This document shows positions 26,870 to 35,063 of a DNA stretch of 64,000 nt, in pieces (the stretch's first letter is position 1; each line of letters starts with the position of its first letter). The translations under genes and the position numbers were made by a program. The DNA is from Tepidanaerobacter acetatoxydans_A (GTDB taxonomy: Bacteria; Bacillota; Thermosediminibacteria; Thermosediminibacterales; Tepidanaerobacteraceae): contig JALHJR010000001.1 of the NCBI GenBank assembly GCA_022840405.1, forward strand, positions 62,001 through 126,000, given 5' to 3'. The notes beneath the pieces were generated by a model. The model was given only the letters and a program-made list of their open reading frames with translations. It made no database searches and had not been told where the DNA came from.

Positions 26870-28381
26870 ATGACACAAGAACACATACTAGAAATGCAAA
26901 ACATATCAAAAAGCTTTCCCGGAGTCCAAGCACTAGACAACGTAACACTAAAACTAAAACCGGGCACAGTCCACGCCCTAGTAGGCGAAAACGGAGCCGG
27001 CAAATCCACACTAATGAAATGCCTATTTGGCCTATACACCCCAGACAAAGGCCATATAATCCTAGACGGAAAAACAGTAGAATTCAAAACTGCCAAAGAC
27101 GCCATAGAAAACGGCATCTCAATGATACACCAAGAACTCCAGCCGATACCCCACAGAAGCGTAATGGAAAACATCTGGCTTGGCAGATTCCCCACCAAAA
27201 AAATCATAGGCATCTCAAGCGTAGACCACAAAAAAATGTACAAAGACACAAAAACACTAATGGAAGAACTAAAAATAGACATAAACCCAACAACACTAGT
27301 CTCAAAACTATCAGTTTCACAAATACAAGCAGTAGAAATAGCCAAAGCAGTTTCATACAAATCGAAAATAATCATCATGGACGAACCCACATCATCCCTA
27401 ACCGAAAACGAAGTAGAAAACCTATTTCGGATAATCAAAGATCTAAAAGCCCATGGTGTAGCAATAATATACATATCCCACAAAATCGAAGAAATCCTAG
27501 AGATAGCTGACGAAGTGACCATAATGAGAGATGGCAAAAAGATAGGCACATGGCCTGTCCAAGAACTAACAATCGACACAATAATCACAAAAATGGTAGG
27601 TAGAGAACTCACCCACAGATTTCCACCGCGCAAAAGCATACCGGGTGAAACAATAATGAAAGTAGAGGACCTTACCTCCATCAACCCCAGATCATTCAAA
27701 AACGTAACATTTGACCTAAAACGCGGTGAAGTATTAGGCATAGGCGGACTAGTAGGAGCACAGAGGACAGAACTAGTAGAAGCCATCTTTGGCATAAGAA
27801 ACATATCAAAAGGCAAAATCTACATAAAAGGCCAAGAAGTCACAATAAAACACCCATTTGACGCCAAACAAAAAGGCCTAGCACTACTAACCGAAGACAG
27901 GCGCTCAACAGGCATATTCCCCATGCTTTCCGTAGAAGAAAACGTCCTAATCGCAGCACTGCACAAATACCTAAAACTCAACTTCATAGTAGACAAAAAA
28001 ACCAGCAGCGAAGCAGTAAAAGCTGCAGTAGAAAAACTACAAATAAAAACCCCATCAATAAAAACCCAAATACAATACCTATCCGGAGGCAACCAACAAA
28101 AAGCAATATTCTCAAGATGGCTGCTAACCGAACCAGAAATTCTAATTCTAGACGAACCGACCCGAGGCATAGACGTAGGAGCAAAATACGAAATATACAC
28201 CATAATAACCGACCTTACCAGACAAGGCAAAAGCATAATCATGATATCCTCAGAAATGCCAGAACTCATAGGCATGTCAGACAGAATAATGGTAATGTGC
28301 GAAGGCAAAGTCAGCGGCTTCATAGACGGCAAAAGAGCAAACCAAGAAACAATAATGAAGTATGCGACGCAGTTTGCATAA
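26870..28381 (+). CDS. mglA: galactose/methyl galactoside ABC transporter ATP-binding protein
   Basis: Twin ATPase of the MglA group, about 503 residues. Domain 1: GENGAGKST, LSVSQIQAVEIAKA and MDEPTSSL. Domain 2: GLVGAQRTEL, LSGGNQQKAI and LDEPTRGIDVG, so both Walker B motifs are intact, unlike the first sugar ATPase of this window. The ATG at 26870 is preferred after AAAGGTGAG; the GTG at 26861 lies in that site. It lies within the A/C-ending codon region, which also produces long spurious frames on the opposite strand. Confidence 0.92.
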   Translation: MTQEHILEMQNISKSFPGVQALDNVTLKLKPGTVHALVGENGAGKSTLMKCLFGLYTPDKGHIILDGKTVEFKTAKDAIENGISMIHQELQPIPHRSVMENIWLGRFPTKKIIGISSVDHKKMYKDTKTLMEELKIDINPTTLVSKLSVSQIQAVEIAKAVSYKSKIIIMDEPTSSLTENEVENLFRIIKDLKAHGVAIIYISHKIEEILEIADEVTIMRDGKKIGTWPVQELTIDTIITKMVGRELTHRFPPRKSIPGETIMKVEDLTSINPRSFKNVTFDLKRGEVLGIGGLVGAQRTELVEAIFGIRNISKGKIYIKGQEVTIKHPFDAKQKGLALLTEDRRSTGIFPMLSVEENVLIAALHKYLKLNFIVDKKTSSEAVKAAVEKLQIKTPSIKTQIQYLSGGNQQKAIFSRWLLTEPEILILDEPTRGIDVGAKYEIYTIITDLTRQGKSIIMISSEMPELIGMSDRIMVMCEGKVSGFIDGKRANQETIMKYATQFA

Positions 28382-28414
28382 AGAAAAGATAGAAGACACA
28401 GAGGAGGTAATAAA

Positions 28415-29434
28415 TTGGCTAGCACAAATACAAAACCAAAAACAAAACCAAGCCTACAAACAAGCGAACTAAAAGCCATATTAAGCAACAACGCCATATA
28501 CATGGTACTACTAATATTATTTTTAACAATAGGCATACTCAACAAAAACTTCCTATCACTTTCAAACATAGGCAACATACTGCGCATATCCTCAGTGCGC
28601 ATGATAATAGCATTAGGAGTAAGCGGAGCACTAATCACCCGCGGCACAGACCTTTCCGCAGGCCGCGTTGTAGCCCTTACAGCATGCATATCCGCAAGCC
28701 TGCTGCAACGGCCTGACTATGCATACAAAATATACGAAAACCTGCCCAACTTACCCATAATATTACCAATACTACTAGCCATACTCATAGGCACCATCAT
28801 AGGCATAATCAACGGCTCAATAGTAGCATACCTAAAAGTACCTGCATTCATAGCGACACTAGGCATGCAAGTAATAGTATATGGCTTTGCATGCATATAC
28901 ACCAATGCACAGCCCATCGGAGGCCTAAGAGACGACTTTACAAATCTGGCATCAGGCTCAATATTTCTAATACCCAACCTAGTCTTAATAGCAGCGATAA
29001 TAGTAGCCGTAATTTGGTTTATGTATAACCACACACAATTTGGTAAATACATATACGCCATAGGCGGCAATCCCAGTGCAGCAGAAGTATCCGGAGTAAA
29101 AGTTGAGCCAACGCTAGTTAAAGTATATGCACTAGCCGGCGGCCTTTACGGTTTAGCCGGAGCACTGCTTGCCGCAAGAACCGGAGGTGCAACAAACAAC
29201 TACGGCCTAATGTATGAACTTGACGCCATAGCAGCCTGCACCATAGGAGGTGTCTCCACTTCCGGCGGCATAGGTCGAGTATCAGGAATCATCACCGGCG
29301 TATTAATATTCGAAGTACTAAGCAACGGCTTAGTTATCCTAGGAGTTTCCGCTTACTGGCAGCAAGTTATCAAAGGTATCATAATTGTCACTGCCGTAGC
29401 CTTTGATATTCGCAAATATTTTGCAAAAAGATAA
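28415..29434 (+). CDS. mglC: galactose/methyl galactoside ABC transporter permease
   Basis: A 339-residue membrane subunit with about eight or more hydrophobic segments. MIIALGVSGALITRGTDLSAGRVVALTA carries the MglC signature, and AACTIGGVSTSGGIGRVSGIITG the C-terminal one. The TTG start follows GAGGAGG. The unusual A/C-ending codon choice persists until about 29,000 and then fades inside the gene. It completes mglBAC. Confidence 0.92.
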   Translation: MASTNTKPKTKPSLQTSELKAILSNNAIYMVLLILFLTIGILNKNFLSLSNIGNILRISSVRMIIALGVSGALITRGTDLSAGRVVALTACISASLLQRPDYAYKIYENLPNLPIILPILLAILIGTIIGIINGSIVAYLKVPAFIATLGMQVIVYGFACIYTNAQPIGGLRDDFTNLASGSIFLIPNLVLIAAIIVAVIWFMYNHTQFGKYIYAIGGNPSAAEVSGVKVEPTLVKVYALAGGLYGLAGALLAARTGGATNNYGLMYELDAIAACTIGGVSTSGGIGRVSGIITGVLIFEVLSNGLVILGVSAYWQQVIKGIIIVTAVAFDIRKYFAKR

Positions 29435-29442
29435 AAACATAT

Positions 29443-29470
29443 TTGCATTACTTGAGATTTGTGATAGAAT
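29443..29470 (+). promoter_or_regulatory. probable promoter of the ferredoxin gene
   Basis: TTGCAT (29443-29448), 16 bases, TAGAAT (29465-29470), about 33 bases before the TTG start. Confidence 0.5.
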
Positions 29471-29503
29471 ATACAAAGAAAACATTTTGAGGAGGTCTTT
29501 CCC

Positions 29504-29692
29504 TTGAAACTAAGTGTTGATCAAGATCTTTGTATTAGTTGTGGTCTTTGTATTGATACCTGCCCATCGGTTTTTGATTGGAATGACGATGGGAAAGCTG
29601 ATGTGGTAGTCGACGCAGTACCTGATGATGCTGAAGATGATGCAAGAGAGGCAATGGAAAGCTGTCCGTCAGAAGCAATAAAAGAAGATTAA
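29504..29692 (+). CDS. single-cluster ferredoxin
   Basis: A 62-residue acidic ferredoxin. The cluster motif CISCGLCIDTCP (Cys 10, 13, 16, with 20 nearby) and the distant SCPSEAI (Cys about 54) fit one [4Fe-4S] cluster, as in Thermotoga/Desulfovibrio-type monocluster ferredoxins. The middle is rich in Asp. The TTG start follows AGGAGGTC. It has its own promoter and a strong terminator, so it is a single-gene unit carrying electrons in the cytoplasm. Confidence 0.93.
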   Translation: MKLSVDQDLCISCGLCIDTCPSVFDWNDDGKADVVVDAVPDDAEDDAREAMESCPSEAIKED

Positions 29693-29710
29693 AATCCACA
29701 GGTGAAAAAC

Positions 29711-29760
29711 AAAAAAGGATTTCATCGCTATTAAATTCGATAGTGATGAAATCCTTTTTT
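29711..29760 (+). terminator. terminator after the ferredoxin gene
   Basis: Arms of 21 bases with one wobble position (29711-29731 region and 29740-29760), core GGATTTCATC/GATGAAATCC, ending in a T-run continued by ATTTTTTATT. Confidence 0.85.
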
Positions 29761-29790
29761 ATTTTTTATTAAATAAGCAAAGAAGGATTT

Positions 29791-29820
29791 TTGCATTTTA
29801 TGTAGAATAAGTAATATAAT
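29791..29820 (+). promoter_or_regulatory. probable promoter of eda-kdgK
   Basis: TTGCAT (29791-29796), 18 bases, TATAAT (29815-29820), 40 bases before the eda start. Confidence 0.55.
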
Positions 29821-29859
29821 GAAACACTATACCGTAATATGAAACAAGGAGGATTTTTT

Positions 29860-30501
29860 ATGAAAAAATTAGAAGTTATAAGACGTATTACAGATTGTGG
29901 CATTGTTGCCGTGGTAAGAGCCCAATCAGCTGATCAAGCGTTAAAGATTGCCGAGGCTGTTAAGGCCGGCGGTGTCGAGGCTATTGAAATAACCATGACA
30001 GTGCCTGGAGCTATTGATGTTATAGCGGAACTTGCCAAAGCTTATCCTAACGGGGAAATTTTAATCGGAGCTGGCACCGTAATGGATCCGGAAACCGCAA
30101 GAGCAGCAATGCTTGCCGGAGCAGAATTCATAGTCAGTCCCTACTTCAATCCTGATGTAGTAAAAATGTGCAACAGGTACCAAAAGGTGTGTATGCCGGG
30201 TGCTATGTCCATCAGAGAAGTCGTAGAAGTCATGGAATCCGGTGCAGACTTTGTCAAATTCTTCCCAGGAAGCGCATTTGGTCCAGCGATGATTAAAGCG
30301 ATATTAGGGCCACTACCCTATGCACCCATTGTCCCGACAGGTGGCGTAAGCCTGGAAAATGTCGGCGAATGGATTAAGGCAGGATGCCAAGCCGTAGGTG
30401 TAGGCGGTGAACTGACTAAAGGAGCTAAAAAAGGAGACTATGCGGAAGTTGAGGAAACAGCACGTAAGTTTGTGGAAGCTATTAAAGCAGCAAGAAAATA
30501 A
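29860..30501 (+). CDS. eda: KDPG/KHG aldolase
   Basis: Class I aldolase that cleaves 2-keto-3-deoxy-6-phosphogluconate into pyruvate and glyceraldehyde 3-phosphate. VEAIEITMTVPGAI holds the catalytic Glu and FVKFFPGSAFGP the Schiff-base Lys; GAGTVMDPETA is also conserved. About 213 residues. The ATG at 29860 is used because AAGGAGG lies 7 bases upstream; the ATG at 29839 lies before that site. It is followed by KDG kinase, completing the lower branch of hexuronate or KDG breakdown. No dehydratase gene is in the window. Confidence 0.93.
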   Translation: MKKLEVIRRITDCGIVAVVRAQSADQALKIAEAVKAGGVEAIEITMTVPGAIDVIAELAKAYPNGEILIGAGTVMDPETARAAMLAGAEFIVSPYFNPDVVKMCNRYQKVCMPGAMSIREVVEVMESGADFVKFFPGSAFGPAMIKAILGPLPYAPIVPTGGVSLENVGEWIKAGCQAVGVGGELTKGAKKGDYAEVEETARKFVEAIKAARK

Positions 30502-30563
30502 GCATTGATTTCATTCACTGATTTATTCAATTTAATTATAATTATAAAAGGAAGGTGTTTTTA

Positions 30564-31589
30564 TTGGCTAATAAAGTTGTTACTTTTGGTGAAATAATGC
30601 TGAGGCTTACCCCTCCTAATTACCTCAGGTTTGTTCAGGCCGATTCCTTTGATGTAACCTACGGCGGCGGTGAAGCTAATGTAGCTGCATCCTTGGCAAA
30701 TTACGGCGAGGAGGCCTATTTTGTAACAAAAGTTCCTGATAATCCTATCGGTCAGGCCGCTATAAATCATCTTAGAAGATATGGTGTGCATACCGACTAT
30801 ATAGTAATGGGCGGAGAGCGCCTAGGAATCTACTTTAACGAGATCGGAGCATCTCAGCGGCCTTCACTTGTAGTATATGACCGCAGTCATTCATCGATTT
30901 CCGAGGCAAAAGCCGGAGATTTTGACTGGGAAAAGATTTTAGAAGGCGCTAAATGGTTCCATTTTACAGGCATTACACCAGCTTTAGGCGATGATGTAGC
31001 TGCCGCATGCCTGGAAGCAGTTAAAACTGCCAACAAGATGGGTATAACCGTAAGCTGCGATTTAAACTACCGTAAGAAACTATGGTCCAAAGAAAAGGCT
31101 CGCATAGTCATGTCTGAACTTATGCAGTATGTGGATATTTCTATCGGAAACGAAGAGGATGCCCATGATGTTTTTGGAATCCAGGCTGCCGAATCTGATG
31201 TAACAAAAGGCGAGCTGAGCAAAGAAGGCTATAAGGAAGTAGCAAAAAAACTTATGGATAAGTTTTCATTAAAAGGTGTGGCCATCACGCTTAGAGAAAG
31301 CTACTCGGCATCTGATAACGGCTGGTCTGCAATGTATTATGACGGAAAAGAAATATACACTTCAAGAAAATATAAAGTGCATATAGTAGACAGAGTCGGC
31401 GGAGGAGACTCCTTTGGCGGCGGTCTAATCTACGCCCTCCTCAACGGATATGCTCCACAGGATGCGGTAGAATTTGCCGTAGCGGCTTCCTGTCTGAAAC
31501 ACACCATCGTAGGCGATTTTAACCACATGACAGTAAAGGAAGTTGAAAACTTGGCAAAAGGTGATGCCTCCGGAAGAGTCCAGAGATAG
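30564..31589 (+). CDS. kdgK: 2-dehydro-3-deoxygluconokinase
   Basis: PfkB-family kinase that converts KDG to KDPG, the substrate of the aldolase just upstream. VTFGEIMLRLTPPNY and YGGGEANVAASLANYGE are typical KdgK openings, and VDRVGGGDSFGGGLIYALLNG is the C-terminal catalytic motif. The TTG start at 30564 follows AAGGAAGGTG; the in-frame GTG at 30555 overlaps that site. About 341 residues. Confidence 0.92.
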   Translation: MANKVVTFGEIMLRLTPPNYLRFVQADSFDVTYGGGEANVAASLANYGEEAYFVTKVPDNPIGQAAINHLRRYGVHTDYIVMGGERLGIYFNEIGASQRPSLVVYDRSHSSISEAKAGDFDWEKILEGAKWFHFTGITPALGDDVAAACLEAVKTANKMGITVSCDLNYRKKLWSKEKARIVMSELMQYVDISIGNEEDAHDVFGIQAAESDVTKGELSKEGYKEVAKKLMDKFSLKGVAITLRESYSASDNGWSAMYYDGKEIYTSRKYKVHIVDRVGGGDSFGGGLIYALLNGYAPQDAVEFAVAASCLKHTIVGDFNHMTVKEVENLAKGDASGRVQR

Positions 31590-31635
31590 ATAAATAGGCA
31601 ATACGAAAAACATATTTCTTGAGAAAATTTATAAA

Positions 31636-31679
31636 GAGCGTTGCAAACTGTGCGAAAGACAGAATTTTTTGCAACGCTC
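31636..31679 (+). terminator. hairpin after kdgK
   Basis: GAGCGTTGCAAA (31636-31647) and TTTGCAACGCTC (31668-31679), a perfect 12-bp stem with a 20-base loop. There is no following T-run, so termination is likely but not certain. Confidence 0.5.
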
Positions 31680-31795
31680 AATTGCTATTTGCCGTGGTAT
31701 ACTTGAATATTGCCAAGAAGAATTAGCAGGACAATAACCTTGGCTTGTCGAAATAATAAATATATATATTGAGATAAGCGAGGAGTGAAAGCAAA

Positions 31796-32809
31796 TTGAA
31801 TCTTGAGGAAATAAAACAAACAGCGCGTGATAAGATGAAAGGTTATTGCCGAGTATGCAAGAACTGTAACGGAATAGCTTGTGCCGGTGAAGTTCCCGGA
31901 ATGGGAGGGATAGGCACCGGTTCTTCTTTTACAGCAAACATAGAGGCACTGGCCAATGTAAAGCTTAATCTGAGGACACTGCATGATGCAAAGACTCCGG
32001 ATGTTTCCACAAATATTTTAGGAATTGACCTTTCCATGCCGATTCTTTCAGCGCCTATAACCGGCTCAGATTACAATATGGGTGGGGCCATACCTGAGGC
32101 CGAGTACATCGGCATGGTCATGTCAGGCAGTAAATATGCGGGAACTGTCGGTATGTGCGGCGACGGCGGAAATCCCGTATTTTATACTTCGGGTATCAAA
32201 GCAATTAAAAAAGAAAACGGGCATGGAATACCTATCATAAAACCAAGGGAAAATCACAAAGTGATTGAAATGGCGAAACAGGCCGAGGAGATAAATGCCC
32301 CTGCCGTTGGCATGGATATTGACGGAGCGGGTCTTGTGACCATGGCGTTAATGGGACAGCCTGTAGGTCCTAAAAATCTTCAGGAAATAAAAGAAATAAT
32401 ATCGGCTGTTGACCTGCCTTTTATATTAAAGGGTATCATGACCGTAGATGAGGCAAAGCTGGCTTTGGAGGCGGGGGCTGCTGCAATAGTCGTATCAAAC
32501 CACGGCGGACGCATACTGGACAGCACGCCTGGAGTTGCACAAGTCCTCCCTGCCATAGCCGATAAGCTGAAGGGTAAAATAACCATTCTCGCCGACGGAG
32601 GAGTGCGTTCCGGTGTGGATGTGCTGAAATATTTAGCTTTGGGGGCAGATGCGGTACTTGTAGGAAGACCTGTCATCATCAGCGCTTTTGGCGGCGGAGC
32701 TGAAGGTGTGCGACTGGTATTGGAAACAATGGCAAATGAGTTAAAACAGGCCATGATTCTCACAGGCTGTAAGGATATTAAAAGCATAAATTCATCAGTC
32801 ATATATTAA
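31796..32809 (+). CDS. FMN-dependent alpha-hydroxy-acid oxidizing protein with N-terminal Cys cluster
   Basis: A TIM-barrel FMN enzyme of the lactate oxidase/glycolate oxidase superfamily, 337 residues. VVSNHGGRILDSTPGV contains the catalytic His, and ILADGGVRSGVDVLKYLALGADAVLVGRP binds the FMN phosphate. The N-terminus has four cysteines spaced C-x2-C-x2-C-x4-C (residues 18-29), followed by GEVPGMGGIGTGSSF. This extension is not part of classical lactate oxidases and could hold a metal or Fe-S centre. TTG start after GAGGAGTG. Substrate unknown; a dehydrogenase role in an anaerobe is more likely than oxygen use. Confidence 0.82.
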   Translation: MNLEEIKQTARDKMKGYCRVCKNCNGIACAGEVPGMGGIGTGSSFTANIEALANVKLNLRTLHDAKTPDVSTNILGIDLSMPILSAPITGSDYNMGGAIPEAEYIGMVMSGSKYAGTVGMCGDGGNPVFYTSGIKAIKKENGHGIPIIKPRENHKVIEMAKQAEEINAPAVGMDIDGAGLVTMALMGQPVGPKNLQEIKEIISAVDLPFILKGIMTVDEAKLALEAGAAAIVVSNHGGRILDSTPGVAQVLPAIADKLKGKITILADGGVRSGVDVLKYLALGADAVLVGRPVIISAFGGGAEGVRLVLETMANELKQAMILTGCKDIKSINSSVIY

Positions 32810-32921
32810 AATTGTGGTCTAAAAATTACCCCGTTAAAGACAGCGGCACATAATATCCTTTAGCAGTAGACGATTGGTTTATACACCCTTGCCGGGGAGT
32901 AAGCTTGGTGTGATATAGTTT

Positions 32922-33647
32922 TCAAATAGCTCTTAGCAAATCCACTTCTTCCTTTGTGAGCTTGCGCCACATGCCCGGCTCAAGCTCTTCATCGAGCCTT
33001 AACGGCCCAAGAGACAGCCGCTTTAGATAAATAACCTCCTTACCCCTGGCCTTCATCATCCGCTTTATCTGATGAAATTTGCCTTCATATATGGTAACAT
33101 ATGCGCTTGAAATATTATTTTTTTCCAAAATATCAAGTTCTGCAGGCAGTGCCGTAAAATCTTCAAGTTCCATACCTGCGGCAAAGGCTTTAATATCACT
33201 TTCATCAAGCCTTCCGCAAACTTCCACATAATAGGTTTTAGGTACCCGATTTTTAGGTGACAGAAGCCGATGGGCCATCTTACCGTCATCGGTCAGGAAT
33301 ATAAGCCCTTCGGCATCTTTATCAAGCCTGCCTACCGGGAATAGTTTTCGATGGAAATATTCCCCTTCCAGCAAATCAATGACAGTTGTTTCAAAATCAT
33401 CATAGGTTGAAGAAACAACATCCTGGGGCTTGTTCATCATAATATATACATTATCTTCATACAAAATACATTCCCCTGCCACGATTATCTCATCAAGAGA
33501 GGGATTCACCAAAGTGCCGGCATCATTGATAATCACACCGTTTATCGACACTTGGCCCGATTTAATAAGTTTCTTAACATCCTTTCGGCTGCCGTAGCCG
33601 CATGAAGCAAGGATTTTATCGATGCGTGCAGGTTTTTGACTTTTCAT
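32922..33647 (-). CDS. rRNA pseudouridine synthase, RsuA family
   Basis: An N-terminal S4 RNA-binding domain (RIDKILASCGYGSRKDVKKLIKSGQVSING) and a catalytic domain with GRLDKDAEGLIFLTDDG, where the Asp is the nucleophile. The closing FHQIKRMMKARGKEVIYLKRLSLGPLRLDEEL is typical of RsuA, which modifies U516 of 16S rRNA. 241 residues. It lies 10 bases downstream of a polysaccharide deacetylase gene on the same strand. Confidence 0.92.
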   Translation of the reverse strand: MKSQKPARIDKILASCGYGSRKDVKKLIKSGQVSINGVIINDAGTLVNPSLDEIIVAGECILYEDNVYIMMNKPQDVVSSTYDDFETTVIDLLEGEYFHRKLFPVGRLDKDAEGLIFLTDDGKMAHRLLSPKNRVPKTYYVEVCGRLDESDIKAFAAGMELEDFTALPAELDILEKNNISSAYVTIYEGKFHQIKRMMKARGKEVIYLKRLSLGPLRLDEELEPGMWRKLTKEEVDLLRAI

Positions 33648-33657
33648 TGCTTACACC

Positions 33658-34845
33658 TCATTTTATTTCAACTGTCTTATCATCCTGATGCCATATTACC
33701 TCGTATCCCATGGCCTCTGCCAGTTCCCTTACGGGCACCATTACCTGTTCGCCTGCCAAATAAGTTGGAACCGTAAACCATTTTTCCGTTTGATTGGTGA
33801 GCTGCTTTGTAACTTTATGCGAATTAGAATCCCAAAGCAGATTCCACCCCAAATTTTTCACAAAGAAATTCAGCGGTGCCGTAAATTTTCCATCTACAAA
33901 AGCTGCGGCAGTATCCAGCTGCACCGGCCTTTTATTCCGATACGCAGTTGCAGAATCCAAGCGGAGCACGACTGAACCGTCAAAGTATTCCGGAAGAACA
34001 AAAGAATTATCGTGAATTAAAACTTTAAATTTCTCCAAAGTCGTACCGGGCAGCACAATTATCCGATTTAAAGCCATGGGACAAGCATCTTGATATACAA
34101 AACCCTGATTAACAGTAAACCCAAGGCTGTAGCCGTTTAACCTTGAAGCGGCTATTGACATCTCATTAAACTTGCCATAAGGATATGCAATACTTTTGAT
34201 TTTCGGAGAGCCGATTTGGTCGAAAAATTCATTCATATTGTCAAAGTCTTCATACAACAACTCCTGACTCATAGAAACCAAAGCAGATTCTTCATTTATA
34301 AGATAATGAGCATTAAAAGTGTGGCTGCCGAACTCTATAAGACCGCTGTCGGTCATTTCATGTATTTGGTCAAAAGAAAGCTTTGGGATGATATTTGGGT
34401 CTTGCGGCTTACTTTCTATGCTGCTGCCTATCAAAAAAATCAATGCATTTAAACCGTATTTCTTTAATATAGGATAAGCATATGTATAATTAGATTCATA
34501 TCCATCATCAAATGTAATAAGCACCGTATTTTCCGGAAGTTTCTTTTTGGCATATAAAAACTCCTCAACATCAGTTAATTTTGCAGTATAATAACCATGT
34601 TCATATAGATATTTCATCTGCTGCTCAAATTCTGAAACAGAAATAGTGGCATCCGTATTTATCGGTGATTCCTCAGGAACAATATGATGATAACATAGAA
34701 CAGCCAGCGAGTCCTTTTGCTCTGCCGGTAAATTCTGTGCATCCAATGAAGGTGCGGGAAAATTTAAAGTTAGCATAAAAAACGATAATAAAAATAAAGC
34801 AATATTCTTCGACTGCTGAAGTTTAAAGTGGCACAAAAATTGCAT
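33658..34845 (-). CDS. secreted polysaccharide deacetylase with copper-amine-oxidase-N (stalk) domain
   Basis: The N-terminus has a hydrophobic signal segment (IALFLLSFFMLTLNF), then a NodB/CE4 deacetylase domain with LITFDDGYESNYTYAYPIL (metal Asp) and EFGSHTFNAHYL (metal His pair). The C-terminal part (KFTAPLNFFVKNLGWNLLWD, MVPVRELAEAMGYEVIW) is a copper amine oxidase N-like domain often found on wall proteins. The ATG at 34845 with GAAAGGAGC upstream is chosen; a longer frame to 34995 adds an unlikely cysteine-rich leader. About 395 residues. It probably modifies peptidoglycan or surface glycans outside the cell. Confidence 0.85.
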   Translation of the reverse strand: MQFLCHFKLQQSKNIALFLLSFFMLTLNFPAPSLDAQNLPAEQKDSLAVLCYHHIVPEESPINTDATISVSEFEQQMKYLYEHGYYTAKLTDVEEFLYAKKKLPENTVLITFDDGYESNYTYAYPILKKYGLNALIFLIGSSIESKPQDPNIIPKLSFDQIHEMTDSGLIEFGSHTFNAHYLINEESALVSMSQELLYEDFDNMNEFFDQIGSPKIKSIAYPYGKFNEMSIAASRLNGYSLGFTVNQGFVYQDACPMALNRIIVLPGTTLEKFKVLIHDNSFVLPEYFDGSVVLRLDSATAYRNKRPVQLDTAAAFVDGKFTAPLNFFVKNLGWNLLWDSNSHKVTKQLTNQTEKWFTVPTYLAGEQVMVPVRELAEAMGYEVIWHQDDKTVEIK

Positions 34846-35063
34846 AATTATACATGCTCCTTTCAAAATCAATGACATAAGCAACAATAGACTGCACATC
34901 TGATTTTTAATTTCGAAATTTATATGCTCAAACAGTATCCTATCACATTGCCAACACAGAGTAAATAACATAAATTTTGCAGAAATATTATACAAAAGCG
35001 CTTTATTTTTGATATAATCGAGTAAAGCTTTTTGATTAATCTTTTAAAGGAAGCGGATATAAG

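Noticed and set aside
26851..28689. Long minus-strand frames (321 and 289 codons) opposite mglA and mglC
   Set aside because: They lie opposite clear ABC transporter genes and arise from the A/C-ending codon bias; their products are Ser/Ile-rich without family motifs.
32810..32921. Small RNA or riboswitch between the FMN enzyme and rsuA-type gene
   Set aside because: No stable stem or known motif recognised; convergent genes make a leader unlikely.
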